This document shows positions 8,457 to 16,934 of a stretch of 64,000 nt of DNA, one piece after another. The notes under the pieces were generated by a model. The model was not told where the DNA came from and searched no databases. It saw only the letters and a list, made by a program, of their open reading frames with translations. Positions within the stretch are counted from its first letter, which is position 1; every line of letters begins with the position of its first letter. The stretch is from Helicobacter sp. 11S02596-1 (lineage in GTDB: Bacteria; Campylobacterota; Campylobacteria; Campylobacterales; Helicobacteraceae): positions 1 through 64,000 of the forward strand of contig NZ_MLAM01000008.1 in NCBI RefSeq assembly GCF_002272825.1, in the 5' to 3' direction. A program made the translations under genes and the position numbers.

Positions 8457-9710
8457 TTACCTATTGATAAGAAGTTCGACTTCTTTGCTAGGGGCAGATT
8501 CAAGCCCATTGGCATCGACACTCACCACACGATAGCGGTATTTTTTGCCATTAGTCATTTCTTTATCGACAAATTGTGTTTTGGTAATATCGCCAAAACG
8601 CAAGGGTCTGGAAGAAAAACTCCCCTCATAGCGATAAACAGCATAACTTTTGACACGATCATCATTGATGGGTTGCCACTCAATGATAGCTTGAGCATTT
8701 TCGATCACGCCCTTGATGATAACAGGCGTAGGCGGGGGTGGCAACGAAGCGCCTTTCACCGCACCCAAAGGCAAATCCCCCTCAATCCCAGCACTATCAA
8801 CAGGGACAACCTTATAAAACCGCGCCACACCATCAGATTCGATTTTATCGGTATAAGCGGGATTTTTTGTTTCACCGATAAGATTAAAATGACTTTTTAA
8901 AGAATCTGATCGATAAATGCGGTATTTCACCACATCATTTTGAGGGGATTTGTCCCATTGGAGCTGGATTTTTTTAGCCAAATCATTGCTGGCTTTTAGC
9001 CCTGTAATAGCGGGGGGCTGGGCTTTTGTCCTGCCTACAGCTATGGCGCTAGGCAATGATTTTGCCCCCTCAAAACTCTCAGCAATCACGCGGTATTTGT
9101 AGTCTTTGCCATCTTCTAAGTTTTTATCAAAATATTCGACATAAAGCCTATTTTTTACCACGCCAATATTGAGGAAAACACCTTTGGAATCCTGCCTTTG
9201 AATGATATATCTTGAAATGCTCGGATTGGGGTGCGGGCTCCAAATGATTTTGACTTCTTTGGCATATTCATCACTAGCAAACACGCTTTCAATCGGATCG
9301 ATAAAAGATGTTTTGATATGCACAATCGGTGAGCGGGGCGAGACCAAGCCATTTTTGCCCAACGTAGAAACCTGATAAGAATACGAAGTCTGGGGAAGCA
9401 ATCCATTGTCATAATAATGCGTTGCCAAAGGATTTTTGATAGTCGCTACCCTTTTGGCACTCCCATCTTTTTCAACCCGATAAAGCACAAACCCATTGAT
9501 GGAAGCGGTATCATCGATTTTTTCCCATTCAAACCCAACGGATTTGACATCATTGATAGTTTTGACGTCCTTGACTACGGGCAATGTAATATCAATTTTG
9601 TCATCCCTGCCAAAAAGAGAGAGCATATTATTTTGCACGGAAGCACAGCCTGCTAGCAAACTAAAAAGCATCAAAAGCGCTAAGGATATGAGCCTCTCGG
9701 ATCGCTTCAT
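8457..9710 (-). CDS. Fibronectin type III domain lipoprotein
   Basis: A 417-residue protein with a clear lipoprotein signal (LLMLFSLLAGC, lipobox cysteine at about 22). The rest reads as four consecutive fibronectin type III repeats of roughly 90 residues, each with W...SY.V/Y.V..V motifs, for example YKYRVIAES, ARFYKVVPVD and KKYRYRVVSVDANG. It should be a periplasm-facing or surface lipoprotein. The H. pylori counterpart by order is HP0746, of unknown role. Its start lies 50 nt inside the end of the upstream pseudouridine synthase gene. Confidence 0.9.
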   Translation of the reverse strand: MKRSERLISLALLMLFSLLAGCASVQNNMLSLFGRDDKIDITLPVVKDVKTINDVKSVGFEWEKIDDTASINGFVLYRVEKDGSAKRVATIKNPLATHYYDNGLLPQTSYSYQVSTLGKNGLVSPRSPIVHIKTSFIDPIESVFASDEYAKEVKIIWSPHPNPSISRYIIQRQDSKGVFLNIGVVKNRLYVEYFDKNLEDGKDYKYRVIAESFEGAKSLPSAIAVGRTKAQPPAITGLKASNDLAKKIQLQWDKSPQNDVVKYRIYRSDSLKSHFNLIGETKNPAYTDKIESDGVARFYKVVPVDSAGIEGDLPLGAVKGASLPPPPTPVIIKGVIENAQAIIEWQPINDDRVKSYAVYRYEGSFSSRPLRFGDITKTQFVDKEMTNGKKYRYRVVSVDANGLESAPSKEVELLINR

Positions 9711-10650
9711 TCAAACCTGCCTCATCAAAATTTTTGTTCAAAAATTCTAACATATCATCAAAAACAGGAACTTTAAAAAACATTTTTTTACCCGTTACAG
9801 GATGAGAGAAATAAATCAAATAAGCGTGCAACAACACCCGCACATTCCAATCATCCCCACGCCCATAAAGCTTATCGCCTACAATATGCCTAGAAATGCT
9901 TTCTAAATGCACCCGTATTTGATGGGTTCTCCCCGTATAGAGCTTCGCAGCAATGAGACCCAAACCGCTTTTATCGCTTGCTAATAACGGCACAAATTGG
10001 CTTTTAGAATACCTTGAGGCAGGCATTTTCTGCCTAAATCCATCGAGATTTGCCATCTTCAAACGATTTTTAGGGTGTCTCCCCATCTGGCATTCAATCG
10101 TGATGGGTTTGTTTATCCCCTCTGTCAAAACCGCCAGATAATACCTCCCCATTTCCCTATTTTTGAGCTGTTCAGAAAGCTGGGCGTGGGCAAGATTATT
10201 TTTAGCGACCAATATCGCCCCGCTGGTTTCTTTATCTAACCGATGCACAATCCCATAACGCTCCTCGCCACTGCAGTTTGAAAGCGAAAATCCCTTGAAT
10301 TTTAGCCAATCAACCAATGTCGCCCCTTTGACGCTAGGAGCAGGATGGACGACTAGTCCGGGGGGTTTATTGAGTAGCAAAATATCATCATCTTCATAAA
10401 TGATTGGGACATCCCAGGGGATTTCTTTGGGTGGTGTAGGCACGTTATCTGGCTCTATGATATGCAATCTATCGCCGATTTTAAGCCGTTGCCCGCCTTT
10501 TTTGCAAACCACATCATTCAAAAAAACGAGCGATTTTTTGATAAGCTGTCCGGCTTGACTTTTAGAAATCCCAAGCTCCCCAGACAAAAATGTATCCAAA
10601 CGCTCGTAAGTCGCCTCAATATGGAGGACTTTTTTCATTGCTATATCCAT
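9661..10650 (-). CDS. rluD: RluD-family 23S rRNA pseudouridine synthase
   Basis: A 329-residue protein. An N-terminal S4 RNA-binding domain (about residues 5-65, RLDTFLSGELGISKSQAGQLI) is followed by the pseudouridine synthase domain with the catalytic aspartate in VHRLDKETSG (about 138) and the later GRTHQIRVH motif. The exact uridine is not deducible; RluD/RluC-type large-subunit sites are most likely. An alternative start four codons in (MKKVLHIEATYE) is possible. Its 3' end overlaps the lipoprotein gene by 50 nt, and it is divergent from rodA. Confidence 0.9.
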   Translation of the reverse strand: MDIAMKKVLHIEATYERLDTFLSGELGISKSQAGQLIKKSLVFLNDVVCKKGGQRLKIGDRLHIIEPDNVPTPPKEIPWDVPIIYEDDDILLLNKPPGLVVHPAPSVKGATLVDWLKFKGFSLSNCSGEERYGIVHRLDKETSGAILVAKNNLAHAQLSEQLKNREMGRYYLAVLTEGINKPITIECQMGRHPKNRLKMANLDGFRQKMPASRYSKSQFVPLLASDKSGLGLIAAKLYTGRTHQIRVHLESISRHIVGDKLYGRGDDWNVRVLLHAYLIYFSHPVTGKKMFFKVPVFDDMLEFLNKNFDEAGLNEAIREAHILSAFDAF

Positions 10651-10660
10651 TTAAATTTGA

Positions 10661-10666
10661 TAGAAT
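10661..10666 (+). promoter_or_regulatory. Putative rodA -10 element
   Basis: TAGAAT lies 42 nt before the chosen rodA ATG in the 57-nt gap between the divergent rluD-type and rodA genes. It is preceded by an A/T-rich stretch, as is usual for Helicobacter sigma-80 promoters. No clear -35 is needed in this group. Confidence 0.5.
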
Positions 10667-10707
10667 GCCAAAATATTCACCAAAATACCTACCAAAGGCA
10701 AAGCCCG

Positions 10708-11859
10708 ATGATGATTGACAGGCGGATTTTAACACATTTTGATTTCTTGCTACTTTTTCTTATCCTGCCTATCATTGCGATGTCATTTTTTCTCATCAAT
10801 GAAGCCAGCGAGTCGCTCAGTATCAAGCAAGGGATTTACATCACGGCGGGATTTTTTTTATTCTGGATTATCTTTTTTATCCCATTCCGCTCTCTGAGTA
10901 AAAGTATCAGTATTTTTTATTGGTTTTGTATATTGTTACTTTTGTTTGTCGATGTATATGGAACGATGAAGCTAGGGGCACAACGCTGGATTGTTATCCC
11001 GGGCATTGGGGCTTCATTGCAACCAAGCGAACCAGTTAAAGTAGCGATTTTGTTGATGTTGGCCAATATCATTGCGCATAACCCGCCACCAAGAAATGGC
11101 TATGGCTGGAAAGATTTTCTTAAAATCAGCTTTTATATCATTCTGCCCTTTTTACTCATCCTCAAACAACCCGATCTTGGAACCGCCTTGGTTGTTTTGA
11201 TTATGGGCTTTGGTATCTTGTTTTTGATCGGTGTGAATTATAAAATTTGGCTCTCCATTTTTTTGGTTGTCTCCATCGCCTCCCCATTGATTTATCATTC
11301 CTTGCACGACTACCAACGCAAGCGAATCCACGATTTTATCGCCGAAAAGCCAAGTTATCACGTCAGGCAGTCTGTCATCACGATTGGTTCGGGCGGGTTG
11401 CTTGGCAAATCCAAAGAAAATTCCACACAAACCCAGCTCAAATTCCTACCCATCGCCACAAGCGATTTTATATTCGCCTATTATGTCGAACGATTTGGCT
11501 TTGTGGGGGCATTTATTTTGCTAGCCATTTATGTGGGCTTGATTTTACATATCTTGTCGTTTTGCTTCATTGATTCACGGGATTATCGACTGCGGGTGAT
11601 GGCTAGCGGGGTGGCACTACTGATTTTTGTTTATATGGGCGTAAATGTGGCGATGACTATCGGTCTCGCACCCGTTGTCGGCGTGCCTCTGCCGATGTTT
11701 AGCTACGGGGGAAGTAGCTTTATTACATTCATTGTGCTACTCGGCATACTCGAAAATCTCCTTGCCTTTAGGTTTAATTTTGAGTATAATTCCAGCCCTT
11801 TTAGGAATATGAATAAAAAAGGACCCTTAGCTCAGTTGGTTAGAGCGCTCGGCTCATAA
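10708..11859 (+). CDS. rodA: Rod shape-determining lipid II glycosyltransferase RodA
   Basis: 383 residues from ATG at 10708 (MMIDRRILTHFDFLL), which matches the family N-terminus; the frame is open 246 nt further upstream, but that part would overlap the divergent gene. About ten membrane helices carry the SEDS motifs PSEPVKVA, QPDLGTALVV and YGGSSF. RodA polymerises glycan strands for cell elongation together with PBP2 (mrdA, at 33-34.8 kb). The stop codon is the TAA of the anticodon loop of the following tRNA gene, so the last dozen residues (GPLAQLVRALGS) are encoded by tRNA sequence. Confidence 0.95.
   Translation: MMIDRRILTHFDFLLLFLILPIIAMSFFLINEASESLSIKQGIYITAGFFLFWIIFFIPFRSLSKSISIFYWFCILLLLFVDVYGTMKLGAQRWIVIPGIGASLQPSEPVKVAILLMLANIIAHNPPPRNGYGWKDFLKISFYIILPFLLILKQPDLGTALVVLIMGFGILFLIGVNYKIWLSIFLVVSIASPLIYHSLHDYQRKRIHDFIAEKPSYHVRQSVITIGSGGLLGKSKENSTQTQLKFLPIATSDFIFAYYVERFGFVGAFILLAIYVGLILHILSFCFIDSRDYRLRVMASGVALLIFVYMGVNVAMTIGLAPVVGVPLPMFSYGGSSFITFIVLLGILENLLAFRFNFEYNSSPFRNMNKKGPLAQLVRALGS
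11785..11790 (+). promoter_or_regulatory. tRNA(CAU) promoter -10 inside rodA
   Basis: A perfect TATAAT lies within the 3' end of rodA, 31 nt before the mature tRNA 5' end. That spacing leaves a short leader for RNase P processing, so the tRNA probably has its own promoter as well as possible read-through from rodA. Confidence 0.6.
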
Positions 11860-11897
11860 CCGATCGGTCGCAGGTTCGAGTCCTGCAGGGTCCACCA
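11821..11897 (+). tRNA. tRNA with CAU anticodon (elongator Met or lysidine-type Ile2)
   Basis: A 77-nt cloverleaf: acceptor GGACCCT paired with AGGGTCC, D arm GCTC..GAGC, anticodon loop CTCATAA, T loop GGTTCGAGTCC and an encoded CCA. The first base pairs normally and the anticodon stem lacks three consecutive G-C pairs, so it is not the initiator (that is at 60.25 kb). CAU could be elongator methionine, or isoleucine after TilS modification; sequence alone does not decide. The 5' half overlaps the rodA coding frame. Confidence 0.95.
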
Positions 11898-11922
11898 CCT
11901 CCCCGCTAGTTTTTTAACGCCA

Positions 11923-12684
11923 TTATTTAAAACTCGCCACCAGATTCCCCACCAGTAGATTAAACCCATCAACCAGCACAAAAATCAATATCTTAAATGG
12001 CAAAGAAATCATCACCGGGGGCAACATCATCATCCCCATTGCCATCAAAATCGAACTCACCACCATATCAATCACCAAAAAAGGCAGGTAAAGCAAAAAA
12101 CCTATCTGAAAAGCAGTCTTGAGCTCGCTAATCATAAATGCAGGCACCAGCACACTCAACGGCACATCCTCGATATTCTGCGGGTTGGGAAGATTGCGGA
12201 TTCTAAAAAAAAGTGCGAGATCCTTTTCGCGCGTATTTTTCATCATAAAATCCTTAAAAGGTCCAACTGCCCTCTCAAACGCAACATCATAAGAAATTTT
12301 ATTATCCATATAAGGCTTGATACCGGCGTTATAACCCTCTTTTGCAACAGGTTCCATAATAAAAAATGTCAGCACCAACGCCAAAGAAACAAGAATCTGG
12401 GTTGGGGGGGATTGCTGTGTTCCCAACGCTGTTCGCAAAAATGAAAAAACAATGATGAGCCTCGTGAAACTCGTCATCACAAGCACCAAAGATGGAGCAA
12501 GCACAAGGAAAGTCAAAATAACGACAATATTGAGCGTGGTAACAAGTTGTTTGGGGCTTGAGGGAGCTGAAAGGGAAAGATTCACCGTGGGTATGGTGGT
12601 TTCAGCCCCATAGCCAATACCGCCAAAAACAAACATTGCCAACATTATAAATATCAATCTCAAAATATTTTCCTTAAATAACAT
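11923..12684 (-). CDS. fliP: Flagellar type III export protein FliP
   Basis: A 253-residue protein with an N-terminal cleavable-type signal (about 1-27, ending GYGAE) and four membrane helices. Conserved FliP segments include VLVMTSFTRLIIVFSFLR, MEPVAKEGYN and SELKTAFQIGFLLYLPFLVIDMVV. FliP forms the core export channel with FliQ and FliR in the flagellar basal body. A run of seven C (12404-12410 as G on the plus strand) encodes part of TQQSPPTQ. Homopolymer-length switching of fliP at a C tract is known in H. pylori. Here the frame is intact. Confidence 0.97.
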   Translation of the reverse strand: MLFKENILRLIFIMLAMFVFGGIGYGAETTIPTVNLSLSAPSSPKQLVTTLNIVVILTFLVLAPSLVLVMTSFTRLIIVFSFLRTALGTQQSPPTQILVSLALVLTFFIMEPVAKEGYNAGIKPYMDNKISYDVAFERAVGPFKDFMMKNTREKDLALFFRIRNLPNPQNIEDVPLSVLVPAFMISELKTAFQIGFLLYLPFLVIDMVVSSILMAMGMMMLPPVMISLPFKILIFVLVDGFNLLVGNLVASFK

Positions 12685-12689
12685 TATTT

Positions 12690-13800
12690 TTTACTCGGTT
12701 TGTTAAAACAAACCTGAAGATCACTTCGGGCGAATAAATCGCCCTACATTCCTAAAGTAAGGGCGTCTGCTATGCTCCTTAAGGTCGCATAAACACATCG
12801 CCGTGCGAGGCTAGCAAAGCCAAGCAGTTATCTTTTTTTAACGCCTCTCCTCTCACACCCAAGCAAGCTTGTGCGTTCGAGATAAATTTCTAAGGTTTTT
12901 ATTATGCTCACTCAATTCAGTTTTGCAAACTGAATCTGAAGATCACTTCGGGCGAATGAATCGCCCTACATTCCTAAAGCTACCATCTCACACCCAAGCA
13001 AGCTTGTGCGTTCGAGATAAATTTCTAAGGTTTTTATTATGCTCACTCAATTCAGTTTTGCAAACTGAATCTGAAGATCACTTCGGGCGAATGAATCGCC
13101 CTACATTCCTAAAGGATTGGGTTATTCCGTGCTTTGCACGTCATCAACTCAGTTTCATAGGTTTGTGTCCTACCTACTCGCAAACCAAAACCAACTACGC
13201 CCTGTCATATCGCCTGCTAAGGGGGCGTGACGGGGGTTTTCACCCACCCATTGTTTTAAAGGGGACTTTTTGACCCGCCCACCCATAAAGGGCGGTCTTC
13301 ACAAGGAGAGGCGTAAAGGCAAAGCCAACTGCTTGGCTTTGCTAGCCTCGCACGCCGATGCGTATATGCTCCGATAGGAGCATAGCAGACGGCTAGCCCC
13401 CCCTGGTCCCTTTCTAGCGAGTATGAGAAAAAATAACTAGTCGCACGGCTATGGAAAAAACATTTTTTCTATTCGATTCAGTTTTTGAAAAACTGAATCT
13501 GAAGACCACTACCACGAGCAAAGCCCGTGTTCGCTCCTAAAGTTATTGGGTTATATCCTGCTAACGCAGGAATATCAACCCGTTTTCTAAGGTTTTCATT
13601 ATGCCTACTCGGTTTGTCTGAAACAAACCTGAAGATCACTGCGGGCAGTCCAACTGCCCTGCGTTCCTAAAGGATAGGGTTATAACGGCGTGCGTTGCAC
13701 TTCGTTATCAACCCGTTTTCTAAGGTTTTCATTCACAAACCAAATCTCAAGCCTAGCTTGCTACGCTCCGCCATCCCATCACCTAAGGTAGGCGGGGCTG
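12690..13800. repeat. Mosaic intergenic repeat cluster R2
   Basis: Between fliP and glmU. Hairpins followed by CTGAAGA(C/T)C lie at 12697-12714, 12915-12935, 13050-13070, 13475-13499 and 13611-13629, mostly in the opposite orientation to R1. Each is followed by a second hairpin ending in CCTAAAG (for example GGGCGA/TCGCCC at 12728-12744 and CACGAGC/GCCCGTG at 13513-13529). AAGCAGTT palindromes lie near 12815 and 13325. A 134-codon open frame (12869-13273) runs through duplicated repeat units and is rejected as a gene. From 13800 to 13960 I see only A/T-rich sequence. Confidence 0.8.
12851..13114. repeat. Tandem duplication of 129 bp in R2
   Basis: Positions 12851-12979 and 12986-13114 appear identical, with a 6-bp spacer (period 135). 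Each copy runs from TCTCACACCCAAGC to TACATTCCTAAAG and includes one hairpin pair. Identity implies a recent event. Confidence 0.85.
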
Positions 13801-13961
13801 GGATTTTACCGCCTACCCAATGTTGTCAAAGAACAAAGCTTAGAAACCAAACACCCACAAATCCAACAAGAGACTATAATACTTAATCAATTTGCGTTGG
13901 AAATGCGTTTTAGCAGTCTCTTAAAACCTAATTTCAAGCAGTAGTATAGACATAATTGTGT

Positions 13962-13967
13962 TAAAAT
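13962..13967 (+). promoter_or_regulatory. Putative glmU -10 element
   Basis: TAAAAT preceded by TGTGT lies 44 nt before the glmU ATG in an A/T-rich gap after repeat R2. A weaker TATAAA follows nearby. Confidence 0.4.
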
Positions 13968-14011
13968 TTTATAAATCCTTGAATATAAAACAAAATAAAT
14001 AAAGGAAAAAA

Positions 14012-15349
14012 ATGCCTGTTTCTATTATTATTTTGGCAGCGGGGGCGGGGAGCAGGATGCGATCTTCTCTCCCGAAAGTCCTCCATAAAATATGCGGTCA
14101 AGCAATGCTTTCTTATTCGGTAACTGAAGCGCTAAAAATCAGCGATGATATCCATATTGTTTTGTTTTTTCACCATCAAAAAATCCGCGAATATATCCAA
14201 AATATCCACCAAAATGACCTCAATAAAATCACGTTCCATCTCCAAAATCATTCCAAATACCCCGGCACAGGCGGGGCTTTAATGCAAGGTGATGACCAAA
14301 AGTGCCTCCCTGTCAAGCACGATAACATCCTCATCCTCAACGGCGATATGCCCCTTATCACCAAAGAATCTCTTGAGGGTTTTTTAACAGCGAGGTCCTC
14401 GATTGCCCTCGGGGTGTTTGAGCTTACAAACCCCCACGGCTATGGGCGTGTCATCATCAAAGATGATAAAGTCTCTCAAATCATTGAAGAAAAAGACGCC
14501 TCACCTGCCATCAAGGCGCTAAAAACGATCAATGCAGGCGTGTATGTCTTTGAGAAAAAATTTTTGCAGACCTATCTGCCAAAACTCAAAGATACCAACG
14601 CCCAAAAAGAATACTACCTCACGGACTTGATCGACCTAGCGACCAAAAATCATATTGATGTGCCCCCGATTTTTGTCAATCCCAAGCATTTTATGGGCGT
14701 AAATTCAAAACTCGAACTCTCAAAAGCGCAAGATGTAATGCTAGAGCGCCTCAGAGACCAAGCGATGGAACAAGGTGTGATAATGCACGCCCCCCAAACC
14801 ATCTATCTGGAAACTGGCGTTAGCTTTGCAGGCGAGTGTGAGATTGAACCCGGAGTTTGCCTATACGGGCAGACAAAAATCATCAATTCACATATCAAAG
14901 CCCACAGCGTGATCGAAGATAGCACGATTGAAGACTCACACATCGGACCGATGGCACACATCAGACCAAAGTGCAATATCTCTCAAAGCCATATCGGGAA
15001 TTTCGTAGAGCTCAAAGCCAGCAAGCTTAGTGGCGTGAAAGCGGGGCATTTGAGTTATCTGGGCGATTGTGAGATCGGAGCGGGGAGCAATGTTGGCGCA
15101 GGCGTGATTACGTGCAATTATGATGGCAAGGCTAAGCACAAAACCATCATCGGCAAAAATGTCTTCATCGGTAGCGATTCCCAGCTAGTCGCCCCACTCA
15201 AGATAGCTTCCAATGTCCTCATTGGTAGCGGAACGACAATGACAAAAGACGCCAAAGAAGGGGATTTGGTGATTTCACGTGTGCGACAAGAAAACAAAAG
15301 CTGGGGATTTTATAAATTCTTTACCCCCGATCAAGCAGATAAAAAATAA
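14012..15349 (+). CDS. glmU: Bifunctional UDP-N-acetylglucosamine synthase GlmU
   Basis: A 445-residue protein starting behind AAAGGAAAAAA. The N-terminal uridylyltransferase has LAAGAGSRMRS and PKVLHKI for nucleotide binding and the LNGDMPL metal-site motif near residue 110. From about residue 240 it is a left-handed beta-helix of hexapeptide repeats with the acetyl-transfer histidine in HIRPKCN and the N...CNYDG motif. It acetylates glucosamine-1-phosphate and then makes UDP-GlcNAc for peptidoglycan and LPS. fliP and glmU lie close together in H. pylori too, but here R2 separates them. Confidence 0.97.
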   Translation: MPVSIIILAAGAGSRMRSSLPKVLHKICGQAMLSYSVTEALKISDDIHIVLFFHHQKIREYIQNIHQNDLNKITFHLQNHSKYPGTGGALMQGDDQKCLPVKHDNILILNGDMPLITKESLEGFLTARSSIALGVFELTNPHGYGRVIIKDDKVSQIIEEKDASPAIKALKTINAGVYVFEKKFLQTYLPKLKDTNAQKEYYLTDLIDLATKNHIDVPPIFVNPKHFMGVNSKLELSKAQDVMLERLRDQAMEQGVIMHAPQTIYLETGVSFAGECEIEPGVCLYGQTKIINSHIKAHSVIEDSTIEDSHIGPMAHIRPKCNISQSHIGNFVELKASKLSGVKAGHLSYLGDCEIGAGSNVGAGVITCNYDGKAKHKTIIGKNVFIGSDSQLVAPLKIASNVLIGSGTTMTKDAKEGDLVISRVRQENKSWGFYKFFTPDQADKK

Positions 15350-15596
15350 AAACAAAAACCATCCGTATATATAACTTGTTCTTTGGCTTATCTCGTGTTA
15401 TCTGATAACAAATGCGGGATTTATTGCCAATCTCGGCCCCATCGCTAACGCTAAAACCCTTGATTTGAATAATTATCGCTTCGATTGTTCCCTGCTCGTT
15501 TCTTTAAAAATGCCAAATATGCAAAAAATATTTAAACTATAAAATGATATTGCTGGGGGATTTGATTTAAAAAATGATAAAAAAGTGAGAGAGTGG

Positions 15597-15622
15597 TTTC
15601 AGATGGCAATTGCCATCTGAAA
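15597..15622 (-). terminator. 26-bp perfect palindrome after ferritin gene
   Basis: TTTCAGATGGCAA and its exact complement form a 13-bp stem immediately downstream of the ferritin stop. The T-rich stretch follows only about 17 nt later on the minus strand, so it is a terminator or 3' stabiliser candidate and not a textbook intrinsic terminator. The stretch 15350-15596 between it and glmU holds no gene that I can see. Confidence 0.55.
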
Positions 15623-15626
15623 TTGG

Positions 15627-16130
15627 TTATGATTTTCGTGAGAGTGCGATATTTTTGATGTATTGGTCAGCGAGATAGAGCCCGTTTCCGTTATCCCCTA
15701 TCAACCTGATTTTATCAACAATACCCCTAAAAAGTGCTTCCTCTTCGTGTTGCTCATTCACATACCATTGGAGGAAGTTGAATGTTGGGTAATCTTTGGA
15801 TTCCAACATATGATCAACGAGTTCGTTGATAGAAAGTGTGATCTTTTTTTCGTGATCATAGGTTTTTTCAAATACGTCCAGCAAACCTTTGAAATTGCTT
15901 TCTGGAGCATCGATTTTTGCCAACTCAACGTGAGAATCGGTCTCATTCAAATAGGTGATGATCCTTTTGGCGTGATCGCGCTCTTCTTCTGCGTGATCAA
16001 ACAAAAACAACCCAGCACCATCAAAGCTATTCTCATAGCACCAAGAACTCATACTTAAATACAAATTTGAAGAAAACATTTCTTTTTCAACTTGTGAATT
16101 TAATAATTTTACTACTTCTTTTGATAACAT
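15627..16130 (-). CDS. pfr: Non-heme ferritin
   Basis: A 167-residue four-helix ferritin. The diiron ferroxidase ligands are visible at E17, E50 and H53 (EEERDHAKR), with a further glutamate in the DHEKKITLSINEL helix. It oxidises and stores iron in 24-mers in the cytoplasm. It is a single-gene unit with a strong SD (AAGGAG), a palindromic element in the leader and a palindrome after the stop. In H. pylori pfr is repressed by iron-free Fur; similar control is plausible here but not demonstrated. Confidence 0.96.
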   Translation of the reverse strand: MLSKEVVKLLNSQVEKEMFSSNLYLSMSSWCYENSFDGAGLFLFDHAEEERDHAKRIITYLNETDSHVELAKIDAPESNFKGLLDVFEKTYDHEKKITLSINELVDHMLESKDYPTFNFLQWYVNEQHEEEALFRGIVDKIRLIGDNGNGLYLADQYIKNIALSRKS

Positions 16131-16140
16131 TAAAGACTCC

Positions 16141-16190
16141 TTACAAATTAAATTTGTATCATAATTGTATCATAAATGAGAATACAAAAG
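16141..16190 (-). promoter_or_regulatory. Ferritin promoter region with palindrome
   Basis: TACAAATT-A-AATTTGTA (16142-16158) is a perfect dyad just before the ferritin SD. Upstream, TATGATACAA occurs twice in tandem. TGATACAAT resembles an extended -10. The dyad could bind a metal regulator such as Fur, or act as a 5' RNA hairpin. Confidence 0.4.
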
Positions 16191-16214
16191 TAAATGACAC
16201 AAAAATATGAGATT

Positions 16215-16370
16215 TCATTCTTGAATTTCTTCGCATTTTTGGTTGCACTGATCGCCCTCACACATCATTTTACATTCAATCGCATTAAAATTTTTTTTGG
16301 CTGGGGGCGTTTTTGGGGCGCAACCAAAAAGCAAAAAAGCAAACAACAATAGACTGGAGGCTATCTTCAT
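16215..16370 (-). CDS. Small cysteine-rich lipoprotein (51 aa)
   Basis: Its ATG overlaps the stop of the upstream lipoprotein gene (ATGA at 16370-16367), implying coupled translation. The signal ends in FLLFGC (lipobox Cys 17), followed by a Pro/Lys-rich spacer. The short mature part contains four cysteines spaced C-x3-C-x4-C-x3-C (residues 33, 37, 42, 46), a twin CX3C arrangement that suggests two disulfides or metal binding. I recognise no named family. The lipobox and the exact overlap support a real gene. Confidence 0.72.
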   Translation of the reverse strand: MKIASSLLLFAFLLFGCAPKTPPAKKNFNAIECKMMCEGDQCNQKCEEIQE

Positions 16371-16903
16371 TTTACATCCGTCTGAAAGCTACTTACAGCC
16401 GAGTTATACGCTGCCTTAAAAGCTTCTGCAATCGAGTGATTTTTGTCATCTTGCGTAATTGAAGCGTCTTGCCCGATACTTAAAATCTTTTTGCCATTGA
16501 TTCGGATCGCATTTTTACCCACAAAAATCTTTGTGGTCATTTGGTTTTTTAGCGACAAGGTAATTTCTGACTGGATAGTGTTTCTCTCTTCGGAGCTGGC
16601 AATTTTCTCACTTGAAGAACTTTGAATAGAAGTTTTATAAGTGATTTTTGTTTCATAGGTGTCTTTATCTGGCTTATCAGTGAGGACCAAACAATTATCT
16701 TGCAAATTTTTATCCAACAAGGTTTTGATAAACTCAGGGGTAATATCAAGGTCATTTTGCCCAGCAGTGATAGACTCCAGATGGATTTTTGCGAGGGGAG
16801 CGGGGCATTGCTTCATCGGAAAAGAACTGGTGGGTTTTTCAGGTTGGACACACCCAGCTATCACTAACAAAAAAAATGTGCCAAAAGAGAGGAGATATTT
16901 CAT
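16367..16903 (-). CDS. Lipoprotein of unknown function
   Basis: A 178-residue protein with signal and lipobox (FFLLVIAGC, Cys 18). The mature part is polar with a predicted beta-rich middle (ETKITYKTSIQ, NTIQSEITLSL) and ends in a helix (AEAFKAAYNSAVSSF). I do not recognise a family. It is followed by the overlapping small cysteine-rich lipoprotein, and the two probably work together in the envelope. It is transcribed divergently from luxS, apparently from a promoter built into the same inverted repeat. Confidence 0.82.
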   Translation of the reverse strand: MKYLLSFGTFFLLVIAGCVQPEKPTSSFPMKQCPAPLAKIHLESITAGQNDLDITPEFIKTLLDKNLQDNCLVLTDKPDKDTYETKITYKTSIQSSSSEKIASSEERNTIQSEITLSLKNQMTTKIFVGKNAIRINGKKILSIGQDASITQDDKNHSIAEAFKAAYNSAVSSFQTDVK

Positions 16904-16934
16904 ATTTTTTCCTTATTTGCTTGAGTTTGAATTT

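Noticed and set aside
10462-10707. 82-codon N-terminal extension of RodA
   Set aside because: It overlaps the divergent pseudouridine synthase gene and the rodA promoter; RodA homologues start at RILTHFDF.
12869-13273. 134-codon open frame with an internal repeat, looking like a repeat protein
   Set aside because: It lies wholly in R2 and its internal repeat is the in-frame 135-bp tandem duplication of hairpin modules. There is no SD and no protein-like composition.
15350-15596. Small RNA gene between glmU and ferritin
   Set aside because: A TATAAA-like stretch exists near 15538, but no stable fold or terminator on the plus strand could be supported.
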